DNA from: Paenibacillus rhizosphaerae
GTDB taxonomy: Bacteria > Bacillota > Bacilli > Paenibacillales > Paenibacillaceae
Assembly: GCF_014192015.1 (NCBI RefSeq)
Contig: NZ_JACHXJ010000005.1
Span: forward strand, 1-64,000
DNA: 64,000 nt
Reading direction: 5' to 3'
In this document: piece after piece, positions 9,333 to 17,029 of the stretch
Layout: every line of letters begins with the position of its first letter
How positions within the stretch are numbered: position 1 is the first letter of the stretch
Notes under the pieces: model-generated
Told to the model about the DNA's origin: nothing
The model's database searches: none
What the model saw: the letters and a program-made list of their open reading frames with translations, nothing else
Position numbers and translations under genes: made by a program

Positions 9333-10475
9333 TTAGTTGGTGGTCCGGTACGGAAGGATAACGTACAGACTTTGGCTGTCATCCGCCGGTTTCAGAATGA
9401 TCGGGCTCATAATGCCGGTAAAAGCAATTTTGAGCTGCTCGCTTTCCACCACTTTCAGCACGTCCAGCATATATTTCGAGTTAAACGAGATTTTCAGAGG
9501 TTCCCCTTTAAAATCAATCACGTCCAGCTCTTCGCGCACTTTACCGAGTTCCGACGAGCTGGAAGAAATTTCGATTCCGCCATGTTCCATCGTCTGCAGG
9601 CGCACGATATTCGTTTTCTCCTCTCTGGAGAGCAAATAAGCGCGGTCGATCGACTCGCTTAATTTTTTTGTGTCCAAAACCAGTTCTGTTTTGTAGTTTG
9701 TCGGAATAATCCTAGAAGTATCCGGGTAAATGCCGTCCAGGATGCGGGAATAGAACAGGACGCGGTCGATCTTGAACAGCACCTGGTTGTCCGCCACGAC
9801 GATATCGACCAGCGTATTCTGGTCGGGAATGATTTTGCTCAGCTCGCTCAGCGTTTTGCCGGCAATGACGACGTTGTGAAATTTCACTTCGTCGGCTCCT
9901 TCCAAATGGGCGGAGCGGGTGGCCAGGCGGTGCCGGTCGGTAGCGGTAAACTTGAGTTCGTTTTGATCCAGGTTCCACAGAACCCCCGTCAGGATCGGTG
10001 TCGTCTCATGCGTGGAAATGGAAAAACCGGTTTGGCGGATCATGTTTTTGAGCAGCGCTCCCGGCAGGGAAATCGTTTGGTTCCCCTCGATATCAGGCAG
10101 CACCGGGAATTCTTCCGGATCCAGTCCAACCATCTGAATTTCGGTGGCTCCCGAGGAGATAAAGGTTTGGAACTGGTCTTTGACCTCCATTTGAATTTCC
10201 TGGGAAGGCAGCTTCTTGATAATTTCTACGAAAAATTTGGCCGGCAGCACGACGCTGCCCGGTTGTTCCACCGTGACGATGGTGCGTTCGCTATCCTCTA
10301 CCGGAATAAAGGACTGAATGGAAATATCGGTGTCGCTGGCTGTAAGGGTCACTCCCGAATGATTCACGTCCAGCTTGATACCGGACAAGATCGGAATGGT
10401 GGTTCGGCTCGATATCGCCTTGGATACGTGCTGGATGGATTCGTTAAGAACGTTTTTAAGGATGCTGATTTTCAT
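9333..10475 (-). CDS. dnaN: DNA polymerase III subunit beta (sliding clamp)
   Basis: The ring-shaped processivity clamp holds DNA polymerase III and many partners on DNA. From ATG 10475 (MKISILKNVL), preceded by GGAGTG at 5 bases, it is 380 residues with three clamp domains in succession. The C-terminal segment (MSPIILKPADDSQSLYVILP) is the typical clamp end that forms part of the peptide-binding pocket. The 198-base gap to dnaA holds the unwinding part of oriC. Confidence 0.98.
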   Translation of the reverse strand: MKISILKNVLNESIQHVSKAISSRTTIPILSGIKLDVNHSGVTLTASDTDISIQSFIPVEDSERTIVTVEQPGSVVLPAKFFVEIIKKLPSQEIQMEVKDQFQTFISSGATEIQMVGLDPEEFPVLPDIEGNQTISLPGALLKNMIRQTGFSISTHETTPILTGVLWNLDQNELKFTATDRHRLATRSAHLEGADEVKFHNVVIAGKTLSELSKIIPDQNTLVDIVVADNQVLFKIDRVLFYSRILDGIYPDTSRIIPTNYKTELVLDTKKLSESIDRAYLLSREEKTNIVRLQTMEHGGIEISSSSSELGKVREELDVIDFKGEPLKISFNSKYMLDVLKVVESEQLKIAFTGIMSPIILKPADDSQSLYVILPYRTTN

Positions 10476-10540
10476 AGTTTCACTCCTAGCAGGAAATTCG
10501 GATTGCAAGACTACCTGGGTATGACGGCTGCGTGCAGCCT

Positions 10541-10605
10541 ATTATGAATATTATATTATTTAAAATATATAGTAATAGCAGTAGGCGCACTGAATTTGTG
10601 GATAA
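10541..10605 (-). promoter_or_regulatory. oriC unwinding module: DnaA box, DnaA-trio and AT-rich element
   Basis: Read on the minus strand, a perfect DnaA box TTATCCACA (10605-10597) is followed after 12 bases by CTA-CTG-CTA-TTA-CTA (10584-10570). Its complement reads as five 3'-GAT-like trios. An AT-only stretch follows (about 10569-10541). This matches the order of the B. subtilis basal unwinding system. Weaker boxes CTATTCACA (10632-10640, plus) and CTATGCACA (10660-10652, minus) lie on the dnaA side. Confidence 0.75.
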
Positions 10606-10673
10606 GCTCAAAAACCTCAATAAAATCAAGCCTATTCACATGTGTATAGATTGTGCATAGGCTTTGAACTTGT

Positions 10674-12020
10674 TCAGGTTGGGTTTTTGATTTTTTCCGT
10701 GATGTTATTGATGACTTTGAACAGATCCTGGTCCTCTTTCAGAGACTGAGATATTTTCTCGTGGGCGTGGATGACGGTCGTATGGTCTCTTCCGCCGAAG
10801 GCCTCGCCGATTTTGGGCAGCGAGAAATCCGTCAGTTCCCTGGACAAATACATGGCGATTTGTCTTGGAAAAGCGACGGCTTTCGTCCGTTTCCGCGCTT
10901 TGAAATCCTCAAGCTTCAGATTGTAGTACTCCCCGACCTTCTGCTGAATGTCCTGAATGGTGATCATCTTCGGTCTGCTGGACGGGATGATATCCTTCAG
11001 CGCTTCGGCAGCCAGATGCGTGGTCACGTCCTGATTGGTCAGCGAGGAATAGGCGACGACGCGAATCAGCGCCCCTTCCAGCTCTCGGATGTTCGTGTCG
11101 ATCTGATTGGCGATATACATCATCGCTTCGTTCGGAATATCGAGATTCTCTGCTTTTGCCTTCTTCCGCAGAATCGCGATTCGCGTCTCCAGGTCCGGCG
11201 GCTGGATATCCGTAATCAGTCCCCATTCAAAGCGTGAGCGCAGCCGATCCTCCAGCGTCGGAATTTCCTTGGGCGGCCGGTCGCTTGAGATGATAATCTG
11301 CTTCTGCTCCTCATGCAGGGCGTTGAACGTATGGAAAAATTCCTCCTGCGTCGACTCCTTGCCCGCCAGAAACTGAATATCGTCAATCAGCAAAATATCG
11401 ACATTCCGATACTTGTTGCGGAAACTCTCGGCCCGGTTGTCACGGATCGAGTTGATGAATTCATTCGTAAATTTCTCGGAAGAGATATATACGACCCGAC
11501 TGGCAGGATTGTGCTCCAGAATGTAGTGTCCGATCGCATGCATCAAGTGGGTTTTGCCAAGCCCTACCCCTCCATACAAAAACAAAGGGTTGTACGCCTT
11601 CGCCGGCGCTTCCGCGACAGCCAAAGAGGCCGCGTGCGCAAACCGGTTGCCCGAACCGATGACGAATGTGTCAAACGTATATTTCGGGTTGAGCATATGG
11701 GTTAGAGCCTCGTCAGGGGTCGCCTGAGGCATGGGTGCGGGCTGCTGTGGGGTGAGTTCGGCAGGCTTGTTCTCCTCAATGACGAATTTCACGTCAACTT
11801 GCTTCCCCAACACTTCATAGATCGTGGAGCTAACGAGTTTTGTGTAGCGGCTTTCCAGCCATTCGACAGCAAATGTGGTTGGAGCGGAAATTACGATGGT
11901 ATGCTCGCTCATTTGTATCGCTTTGGTTGCTTTAAACCAGGTGTCAAAACTCGGCTTGCTGAGCTTGGTATGAATAATAGATAGGATTTGCTGCCATAAT
12001 TCGGAAGTATGGCTGTCCAC
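10674..12020 (-). CDS. dnaA: Chromosomal replication initiator protein DnaA
   Basis: DnaA binds DnaA boxes and melts oriC. The 448-residue protein has the N-terminal helicase-loading domain (WQQILSIIHTKLSKPSFDTW), a Gln/Pro-rich linker (about 86-105), an AAA+ domain with Walker A GGVGLGKTHL and Walker B ILLIDDIQFL, and the C-terminal helix-turn-helix signature GGRDHTTVIHAHEKI. The start is GTG, with AAGGAG 9 bases upstream. Its promoter and several DnaA boxes lie upstream, consistent with autoregulation. Confidence 0.98.
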   Translation of the reverse strand: MDSHTSELWQQILSIIHTKLSKPSFDTWFKATKAIQMSEHTIVISAPTTFAVEWLESRYTKLVSSTIYEVLGKQVDVKFVIEENKPAELTPQQPAPMPQATPDEALTHMLNPKYTFDTFVIGSGNRFAHAASLAVAEAPAKAYNPLFLYGGVGLGKTHLMHAIGHYILEHNPASRVVYISSEKFTNEFINSIRDNRAESFRNKYRNVDILLIDDIQFLAGKESTQEEFFHTFNALHEEQKQIIISSDRPPKEIPTLEDRLRSRFEWGLITDIQPPDLETRIAILRKKAKAENLDIPNEAMMYIANQIDTNIRELEGALIRVVAYSSLTNQDVTTHLAAEALKDIIPSSRPKMITIQDIQQKVGEYYNLKLEDFKARKRTKAVAFPRQIAMYLSRELTDFSLPKIGEAFGGRDHTTVIHAHEKISQSLKEDQDLFKVINNITEKIKNPT

Positions 12021-12077
12021 AGACTGTCACTCCTTTAAATCTTCCAAATGTGGCTGGGATCGAGCCATGAGTGGAAA

Positions 12078-12084
12078 TGTCGAA
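12078..12084 (+). promoter_or_regulatory. Spo0A-box-like site (0A box) in oriC
   Basis: TGTCGAA is an exact match to the core of the Spo0A binding site and lies in the dnaA leader, 58 bases from the dnaA start. A 7-base match alone is weak evidence, but a second copy occurs in the same region. Confidence 0.4.
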
Positions 12085-12157
12085 AAAAGATGAATGGTGC
12101 AGAATATATCCCCAGTTTCAAAAACGGGGGAAAATAAAAAAAGTGGACAAATTGAAA

Positions 12158-12178
12158 TTGTTCACAAGTTTATCCACA
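12158..12178 (+). promoter_or_regulatory. DnaA box pair
   Basis: A one-mismatch box TTGTTCACA (12158-12166) is followed by a perfect box TTATCCACA (12170-12178), both on the plus strand. The pair lies in the dnaA leader, downstream of the predicted dnaA promoter. Confidence 0.75.
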
Positions 12179-12208
12179 GCTTGTTGATAATATATGGGGT
12201 GAAATCAC

Positions 12209-12217
12209 ATATTCACA
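12209..12217 (+). promoter_or_regulatory. DnaA box (one mismatch)
   Basis: ATATTCACA differs from the consensus only in the first base. It lies about 10 bases downstream of the expected dnaA transcription start and so could contribute to autorepression. Confidence 0.5.
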
Positions 12218-12232
12218 TCCAAAAACAATATA

Positions 12233-12261
12233 ATCATAGCAAAAGAACGCCCGTTTATCAA
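12233..12261 (-). promoter_or_regulatory. dnaA promoter
   Basis: On the minus strand TTGATA (12261-12256) and TATGAT (12238-12233) are spaced by 17 bases. The promoter is flanked by DnaA boxes at 12209-12217 and 12276-12284. This predicts a leader of about 205 bases before the dnaA GTG. Confidence 0.6.
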
Positions 12262-12275
12262 TGAAATGGCTGAAA

Positions 12276-12284
12276 TTATCCACA
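12276..12284 (+). promoter_or_regulatory. DnaA box (perfect)
   Basis: TTATCCACA is a perfect consensus box. It lies 15 bases upstream of the -35 element of the predicted dnaA promoter. Confidence 0.75.
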
Positions 12285-12308
12285 AATTCAATAAGTTGTG
12301 TATAATTT

Positions 12309-12317
12309 TTATTCACA
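12309..12317 (+). promoter_or_regulatory. DnaA box (perfect)
   Basis: TTATTCACA matches the TTATNCACA consensus exactly. It belongs to the upstream half of the bipartite origin. Confidence 0.7.
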
Positions 12318-12348
12318 CCACTATATATTGTTTATAACGTGTTTAAGT

Positions 12349-12355
12349 TTCGACA
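12349..12355 (-). promoter_or_regulatory. Spo0A-box-like site (0A box) in oriC
   Basis: TTCGACA, which is TGTCGAA on the minus strand, is the second exact 0A core in the upstream oriC half and lies between DnaA boxes. Confidence 0.4.
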
Positions 12356-12431
12356 GCATCTCCCAAAATAAAAAATCAGTTGTGCACAGGTTATGCCGGA
12401 TCTTAGAGTTTTATTGCGAACGATGTGAACA

Positions 12432-12489
12432 AGTGGATAAATCGGGATTGTGGATTTTTCGGGTTTGTTGGGTCGGCGGCTGTGGAAAA
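12432..12489 (-). promoter_or_regulatory. Additional weak DnaA boxes
   Basis: Two one-mismatch boxes lie on the minus strand: TTATCCACT (12440-12432) and TTTTCCACA (12489-12481). A further TTGTGCACA is at 12379-12387 on the plus strand. They extend the box cluster over about 330 bases upstream of dnaA. From about 12540 to 12760 nothing else recognisable was seen apart from a purine-rich stretch. Confidence 0.45.
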
Positions 12490-12760
12490 CTCGGGTTGGC
12501 TGGATTTAAAAATGAGATGGCGTGGTTTCAATGAAATATTATCGAAATGACGAGCGAATGTCAGAAGAAGTGTCCACATGAACCGAAGGTGAAGAGAGAG
12601 ATGGAACGTTTAAGGAAGCCGCTGCCGAAGAAGGTGATGAAGCGATGAAGCTGCGTTCCAGGTCAGACGGAATCGAGAAGAGAGAAAGAGAAAGCAGCAA
12701 AAAGAGGGAGAAGAGCGATCGCGGGGGTCAAATTCCGGAAAGTGGGGGAACAGGTTTGAG

Positions 12761-12789
12761 TTGACTTTTGGGCCTGTTCATGATTAAAT
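12761..12789 (+). promoter_or_regulatory. rpmH promoter
   Basis: TTGACT (12761-12766) and TTAAAT (12784-12789) are spaced by 17 bases, with an extended TGA just before the -10. The promoter lies 83 bases before rpmH, pointing away from dnaA. Confidence 0.55.
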
Positions 12790-12871
12790 GTATAAAGGCA
12801 TTTTCTGTGTTGAATGAAAATGAATATTTAACCATAAAGGTTATGAAATCCTGTAAGGGGGTGTGCAATAC

Positions 12872-13006
12872 ATGAGACCGACATTTAAACCGAATGTAAG
12901 CAAGCGCAAAAAGGTGCATGGTTTCCGGAAAAGAATGAGCACGAAAAACGGCCGCAAAGTGCTGGCAGCTCGTCGCCAGAAGGGCAGAAAAGTACTGAGC
13001 GCGTAA
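12872..13006 (+). CDS. rpmH: 50S ribosomal protein L34
   Basis: This 44-residue, strongly basic protein has the classic L34 pattern (MRPTFKPNVSKRKKVHGF at the start, ending KGRKVLSA). It is a component of the large ribosomal subunit. An AAGGGGGTG ribosome site lies 8 bases before the ATG. It is the first plus-strand gene to the right of oriC, followed by its own terminator, and rnpA comes 380 bases later. Confidence 0.97.
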   Translation: MRPTFKPNVSKRKKVHGFRKRMSTKNGRKVLAARRQKGRKVLSA

Positions 13007-13020
13007 ATTTCGTACATGAA

Positions 13021-13043
13021 GACCACCGAGGTGGTCTTTTTTT
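13021..13043 (+). terminator. rpmH terminator
   Basis: A GACCAC / GTGGTC stem (13021-13026 and 13031-13036) with a 4-base loop is followed by seven T residues. It lies 14 bases after the rpmH stop. Confidence 0.85.
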
Positions 13044-13048
13044 CATAA

Positions 13049-13066
13049 AAAAACGTCTATCGACGT
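13049..13066. repeat. Dispersed repeat copy B
   Basis: This is identical to the 18 bases at 4253-4270. It is followed by a CCGCTTTTAGCGGAAGTTTT segment (13083-13102) that resembles GCATTTAGCAGAAGTTTT at 58564-58581, so a wider family of intergenic repeats may exist. The rest of the 13067-13386 gap shows no gene. Confidence 0.5.
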
Positions 13067-13386
13067 CATTCTATGAAGACATACCGCTTTTAGCGGAAGT
13101 TTTTGCGTCTACTTCTGCAAGTTCCTTCATGAAAAAGAGGGAGAAGCGGGCCTGTTAGCCGGGTAGAAGACGTAAATTCGACCCAATTCCGATGAAATTA
13201 AAAAGGATGGGACGTCCTCTAAAGGTGAGCTCCGATTTCTTATTGTGGTTTATATCGCAAATTTGATGACCATACTAGGAAGTGGAATATCGCTATATAT
13301 TATATGAAGCAAAATTTCGAATGCTGATATTTTTGAAGGAAAGGCCGCTGGACAAGGTCATGGCGGGCAGCAAGCAGGGGATATTC

Positions 13387-13737
13387 GTGCATAAAAGTTT
13401 ACGTTTACGAAACCGGGCTGACTTCAGCCGCGTATATAGGCATGGGAAGTCATTTGCCAATTACCAATTCGTCGTATATTGGTTCCGCAAAAAAGAGGTA
13501 GAGAAGTTCCGCGTCGGAATTTCCGTCAGCAAGAAGGTCGGTAATGCCGTTGTACGCAACCGGATGAGAAGACTGGTCAAGGAAATTATGCGTCACCATG
13601 AAGACAAGCTCATTGAACACGTTGATCTCGTCTTTATCGTACGGAAGGGCGCGGTCGAAATGTCCTATAAAGACCTTGAAAAAAGCGTTCTGCACGTGCT
13701 TCGGAAAGCATCGCTGCTGAAGCCGCCGGGGCGCTGA
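13387..13737 (+). CDS. rnpA: Ribonuclease P protein component
   Basis: This protein subunit assists the RNase P ribozyme in maturing tRNA 5' ends. The RNA-binding signature KFRVGISVSKKVGNAVVRNR (about 40-59) is complete. The GTG at 13387 (M-HKSLRLRNR) is chosen over an ATG- or GTG-led longer reading because it gives the family length of 116 residues and has AGGGGA about 5 bases upstream. It stands between rpmH and yidC, as in B. subtilis. Confidence 0.95.
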   Translation: MHKSLRLRNRADFSRVYRHGKSFANYQFVVYWFRKKEVEKFRVGISVSKKVGNAVVRNRMRRLVKEIMRHHEDKLIEHVDLVFIVRKGAVEMSYKDLEKSVLHVLRKASLLKPPGR

Positions 13738-13810
13738 ATGCTGGTTTCTTTGTCCAATTAATTATGGTATGATTTACGGTGAATGGAAGCGTTAAGAGAG
13801 GGGTTATGAA

Positions 13811-14704
13811 GTGTCGCTACTTAAGACTAGCCGAGGCAGGAAATGGATCCTCCTCATCGCTGTGATGATGCTCGCAGTGGTTGTTTTAGCTGGGTGCGGA
13901 ACGGGCAACACTGTGACGCATACTACAGAAGAAATGAAGAACGGCGGCTTTTGGCAGGCTAACGTCGTTTATTATTTCTCACTCGCATTAGATACGTTCG
14001 CCGGTTGGTTCGGCGGGGCTTACGGCTTAGCCGTCCTCGTGATGGTGATTATCGTCCGTACGATTATTTTGCCGTTGTCCATTAAGCAGGTTAGAAGTTC
14101 TAAGGCGATGCAAGCGATTCAGCCTGAACTTGCAAAGATAAAAGAAAAGTTTAAGGATCAGCCGGAGAAACAGCAGCAGGAAACGATGAAGCTGTTTCAA
14201 GAGAACAAGGTTAATCCGATGGCGGGATGTCTGCCGCTGATTATCCAAATGCCGGTTTTTATCGCACTCTATAATTCCATCGTGTACAACTCGCATCTTC
14301 GTGACCACTCGTTCCTGTGGCTCCAATTGGGTAAGCCGGACCATACGTTCATCCTGCCGCTGCTGGCTGCCGCAACGACATTCCTGCAGTCCCGCATGAT
14401 GATGAAGATGAACCCGAGCCCGCAGCAGGGTGCCATGCAGTTTATGATGCTGGTATATCCGGTTTTGATTTTCTTCATGTCTTACCAGTTCCCATCCGCA
14501 CTGCCGTTGTACTGGGTTTACAGTAACCTGTATACCATTATCCAGAACTACTTCCTGTATCGTAACAACCATACGACAGCGAATGTAGCCGCCGTTTCTT
14601 CGGCTGGAGCAAGCGGAAATGCCAAGTCTGGAAACAAAGGCAGCAGTAACAAAGGCGGTAAAGGAAATAACAAAGGGAAGAAGGGGGCAAAAAAATCTAA
14701 ATGA
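13811..14704 (+). CDS. yidC: Membrane protein insertase YidC (SpoIIIJ type)
   Basis: This insertase places proteins in the cytoplasmic membrane. The 297-residue precursor has a lipoprotein signal peptide with lipobox LAGC (about 26-29), so the mature protein is lipid-anchored. The conserved insertase core follows, with PLSIKQVRSSKAMQAIQPEL, the NPMAGCLPLIIQMPVFIALY segment and further membrane spans. A Lys/Gly/Asn-rich basic tail ends the protein and may bind ribosomes. It starts at GTG and its stop overlaps jag by 4 bases. In Bacillus this copy is required for sporulation. Confidence 0.95.
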   Translation: MSLLKTSRGRKWILLIAVMMLAVVVLAGCGTGNTVTHTTEEMKNGGFWQANVVYYFSLALDTFAGWFGGAYGLAVLVMVIIVRTIILPLSIKQVRSSKAMQAIQPELAKIKEKFKDQPEKQQQETMKLFQENKVNPMAGCLPLIIQMPVFIALYNSIVYNSHLRDHSFLWLQLGKPDHTFILPLLAAATTFLQSRMMMKMNPSPQQGAMQFMMLVYPVLIFFMSYQFPSALPLYWVYSNLYTIIQNYFLYRNNHTTANVAAVSSAGASGNAKSGNKGSSNKGGKGNNKGKKGAKKSK

Positions 14705-15405
14705 GCAAAGTCGTCGCTTCAGGAAAAACCGTTGAAGATGCTGTAAACCAAGGGCTTGCCCAGCTTGGGGTAAGCCGCGACCGGGTCACGGTCCAAATCG
14801 TATCGCAGCCGTCAAAAGGATTCCTGGGACTGATCGGTGTCAAGGAAGCAAAGGTGGAACTTACACTGCTGCCTGAGCCCGCACCGGAACCAGTGGAGAC
14901 GGCGAAACCTTTGCCACTAGATTTGAATGAGCCTGAAGCTTCCGAAGAGGAAGAAGAGAAGGACCCTTACGAAACGGCTGCCGAGTTTATCATTGACGTC
15001 GGAAAGAGCATGGGGCTGGATGTGAGCGTTGAAATTCAGCACGCGAGGGATGCTACGACACTTCATATTTTCGGTCCCGACTTGGGACTGATTATTGGCA
15101 GAAGGGGACAAACCCTCGATGCCTTGCAGTATTTGGCTAACATTGTGGCGAACCGGGTATCGAGCAGTTACGTGCGGCTTGTGCTCGATGCAGAGAACTT
15201 CCGGGAGCGCCGGAAGAAGACGCTGGAGGATTTGGCAGACAGGTTGGCGGGACGGGTGATTCGGACCCATAAAGAAGTCGTTCTTGAACCGATGTCCCCG
15301 CAGGAGCGGAAGGTGATCCATTCCAGGCTGCAGGACCATCCACAGGTGAAGACCTACAGTAAAGGGGAAGAGCCCAACCGGCGCGTAGTCATTACGATAA
15401 AGTAA
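14701..15405 (+). CDS. jag: RNA-binding protein Jag/KhpB
   Basis: This 234-residue protein contains a Jag N-terminal domain (about 1-55), an acidic linker (about 60-85), a KH domain with GRRGQTLDALQYLANIVANR (about 130-149) and a C-terminal R3H domain. Jag (KhpB, EloR) binds RNA and affects cell elongation in other Firmicutes. Its ATG overlaps the yidC stop (ATGA), so the two are translationally coupled. Confidence 0.93.
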   Translation: MSKVVASGKTVEDAVNQGLAQLGVSRDRVTVQIVSQPSKGFLGLIGVKEAKVELTLLPEPAPEPVETAKPLPLDLNEPEASEEEEEKDPYETAAEFIIDVGKSMGLDVSVEIQHARDATTLHIFGPDLGLIIGRRGQTLDALQYLANIVANRVSSSYVRLVLDAENFRERRKKTLEDLADRLAGRVIRTHKEVVLEPMSPQERKVIHSRLQDHPQVKTYSKGEEPNRRVVITIK

Positions 15406-15417
15406 AGAGAGACCTGT

Positions 15418-15472
15418 ACAATGACTTTATTGAGCTTACCTTTAGCTTATAAAGTCATTGTTTTTTTTGAAT
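15418..15472 (+). terminator. Terminator after jag
   Basis: The arms ACAATGACTTTAT (15418-15430) and ATAAAGTCATTGT are perfectly complementary and are followed by a run of eight T residues. It closes the rpmH-jag region before mnmE. Confidence 0.9.
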
Positions 15473-15593
15473 CTTTGACTAGATCAAAGCAGGTGCCGGG
15501 ACAAGTGCTGCAGGTCTTGATACGTCCGGATATGGCAACAATAGAGCTAACGGAAACGATGAACGTTAATATAGAAAAAAAGAGGTGACAGAC

Positions 15594-16970
15594 TTGTTTA
15601 CGGATACAATCGCAGCGATATCGACGGCTGTAGGGGAAGCGGGAATCGCCGTCATCCGCGTGAGCGGACCGGACTCGATTTCTGAGGTCGAACGGATTTT
15701 TCACAGCAAAACGGCGTTAACGAAGGCGGAGTCGCATACGGTTCATTATGGGCATATCATTGACCCGGACACCCAGGAGCGGGTAGAAGAAGTGCTCGTC
15801 ACCGTGATGCGGGCGCCCAAATCTTTTACCACGGAAGATGTGGTGGAGATCAGCACACATGGCGGCGTCATCTCAGTCAAGCGGGTGATGGATTTGCTGC
15901 TGCAGCTGGAGATCCGCCTGGCGGAACCCGGCGAGTTCACCAAGCGGGCCTTTTTGAACGGTAGGATTGACCTTTCCCAGGCGGAAGCAGTGATCGACCT
16001 GATTCGGTCCAAGTCGGACCGGGCCTTCTCGATTGCCTTGAAGCAAGTACAGGGGTCCTTGTCCCAAAGAATCGGGGAGCTGCGCCACACCTTGGTGGAA
16101 ACGATGGCTCACATCGAAGTGAATATCGATTACCCGGAGCATGATGTGGAATCGCTGACGGCGGAGTTCATTAAGCAGAAGAGCAGCGAAGTCATGGAAG
16201 GTATTCAAAAGCTGCTGAAGACTGCCGAAGAAGGGAAAATTTTGCGCGAGGGCATCACCACGGCCATCGTCGGACGTCCGAACGTGGGCAAGTCTTCGCT
16301 GCTGAATGCGCTGGCGCATACGAACCGTGCCATTGTTACCGACATTCCGGGCACGACGCGGGATGTCATCGAGGAGTTCGTCACGATCAACAACATTCCG
16401 CTGAAGCTGCTGGACACGGCGGGAATCCGGGAAACGATGGACGTCGTGGAGAAAATCGGGGTGGAGCGCTCGAAGCATGCGGTCACCGAAGCCGATCTCA
16501 TTCTGCTTGTGCTGAATGCCAGCGAACCGCTGCACGAGGACGAACTGGAATTAATGGAACAAATCCGTGGTAGACAATCCATCGTCATTATGAATAAAAT
16601 GGACTTACCTTCGCAATTGGACAGGGATTTGTTGTCCAGGTACTATCCGGATGAATTGATCGTCCCGATGTCGGTGATGACCGAAGAGGGGATCGATCTT
16701 TTGGAAAAGGCGATTTCATCGCTCTTTTTCAGCGGGAAGCTGGAGTCGGGCGATTTGACTTATGTCAGCAACGTCCGGCATATCGCACTGCTTAAAAAGG
16801 CTTACAAATCGCTTCAGGATGCCTACGAAGCGGCGGATCAATTTATTCCGATCGACATGATCCAGATCGATGTCCGTCTTGCTTGGGAACAGCTTGGTGA
16901 GATCACAGGCGATACGGCGGCCGAAACGCTGCTGGATCAAATTTTCTCCCAGTTCTGTTTAGGTAAATAA
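15594..16970 (+). CDS. mnmE: tRNA modification GTPase MnmE
   Basis: With MnmG, this enzyme makes the carboxymethylaminomethyl group on wobble uridine of some tRNAs. It has an N-terminal folate-binding domain, a G domain with GRPNVGKSSLLN, DTAG and NKMD motifs, and the C-terminal FCxGK motif (FCLGK, last five residues). The TTG at 15594 is preferred because AGAGGTG lies 6 bases upstream, giving 458 residues; an in-frame GTG at 15585 lies within that site. mnmG follows 59 bases downstream. Confidence 0.95.
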   Translation: MFTDTIAAISTAVGEAGIAVIRVSGPDSISEVERIFHSKTALTKAESHTVHYGHIIDPDTQERVEEVLVTVMRAPKSFTTEDVVEISTHGGVISVKRVMDLLLQLEIRLAEPGEFTKRAFLNGRIDLSQAEAVIDLIRSKSDRAFSIALKQVQGSLSQRIGELRHTLVETMAHIEVNIDYPEHDVESLTAEFIKQKSSEVMEGIQKLLKTAEEGKILREGITTAIVGRPNVGKSSLLNALAHTNRAIVTDIPGTTRDVIEEFVTINNIPLKLLDTAGIRETMDVVEKIGVERSKHAVTEADLILLVLNASEPLHEDELELMEQIRGRQSIVIMNKMDLPSQLDRDLLSRYYPDELIVPMSVMTEEGIDLLEKAISSLFFSGKLESGDLTYVSNVRHIALLKKAYKSLQDAYEAADQFIPIDMIQIDVRLAWEQLGEITGDTAAETLLDQIFSQFCLGK

Positions 16971-17029
16971 GTCGTTCGTTCATATAGATTCATGCATTTA
17001 TTTTCAGAAAAATGAAGGAGGTTTGTCCA

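Noticed and set aside
12298..12534. Open frame of 78 codons inside oriC
   Set aside because: It covers DnaA boxes and a Spo0A-like site, lacks a ribosome site and has no similarity.
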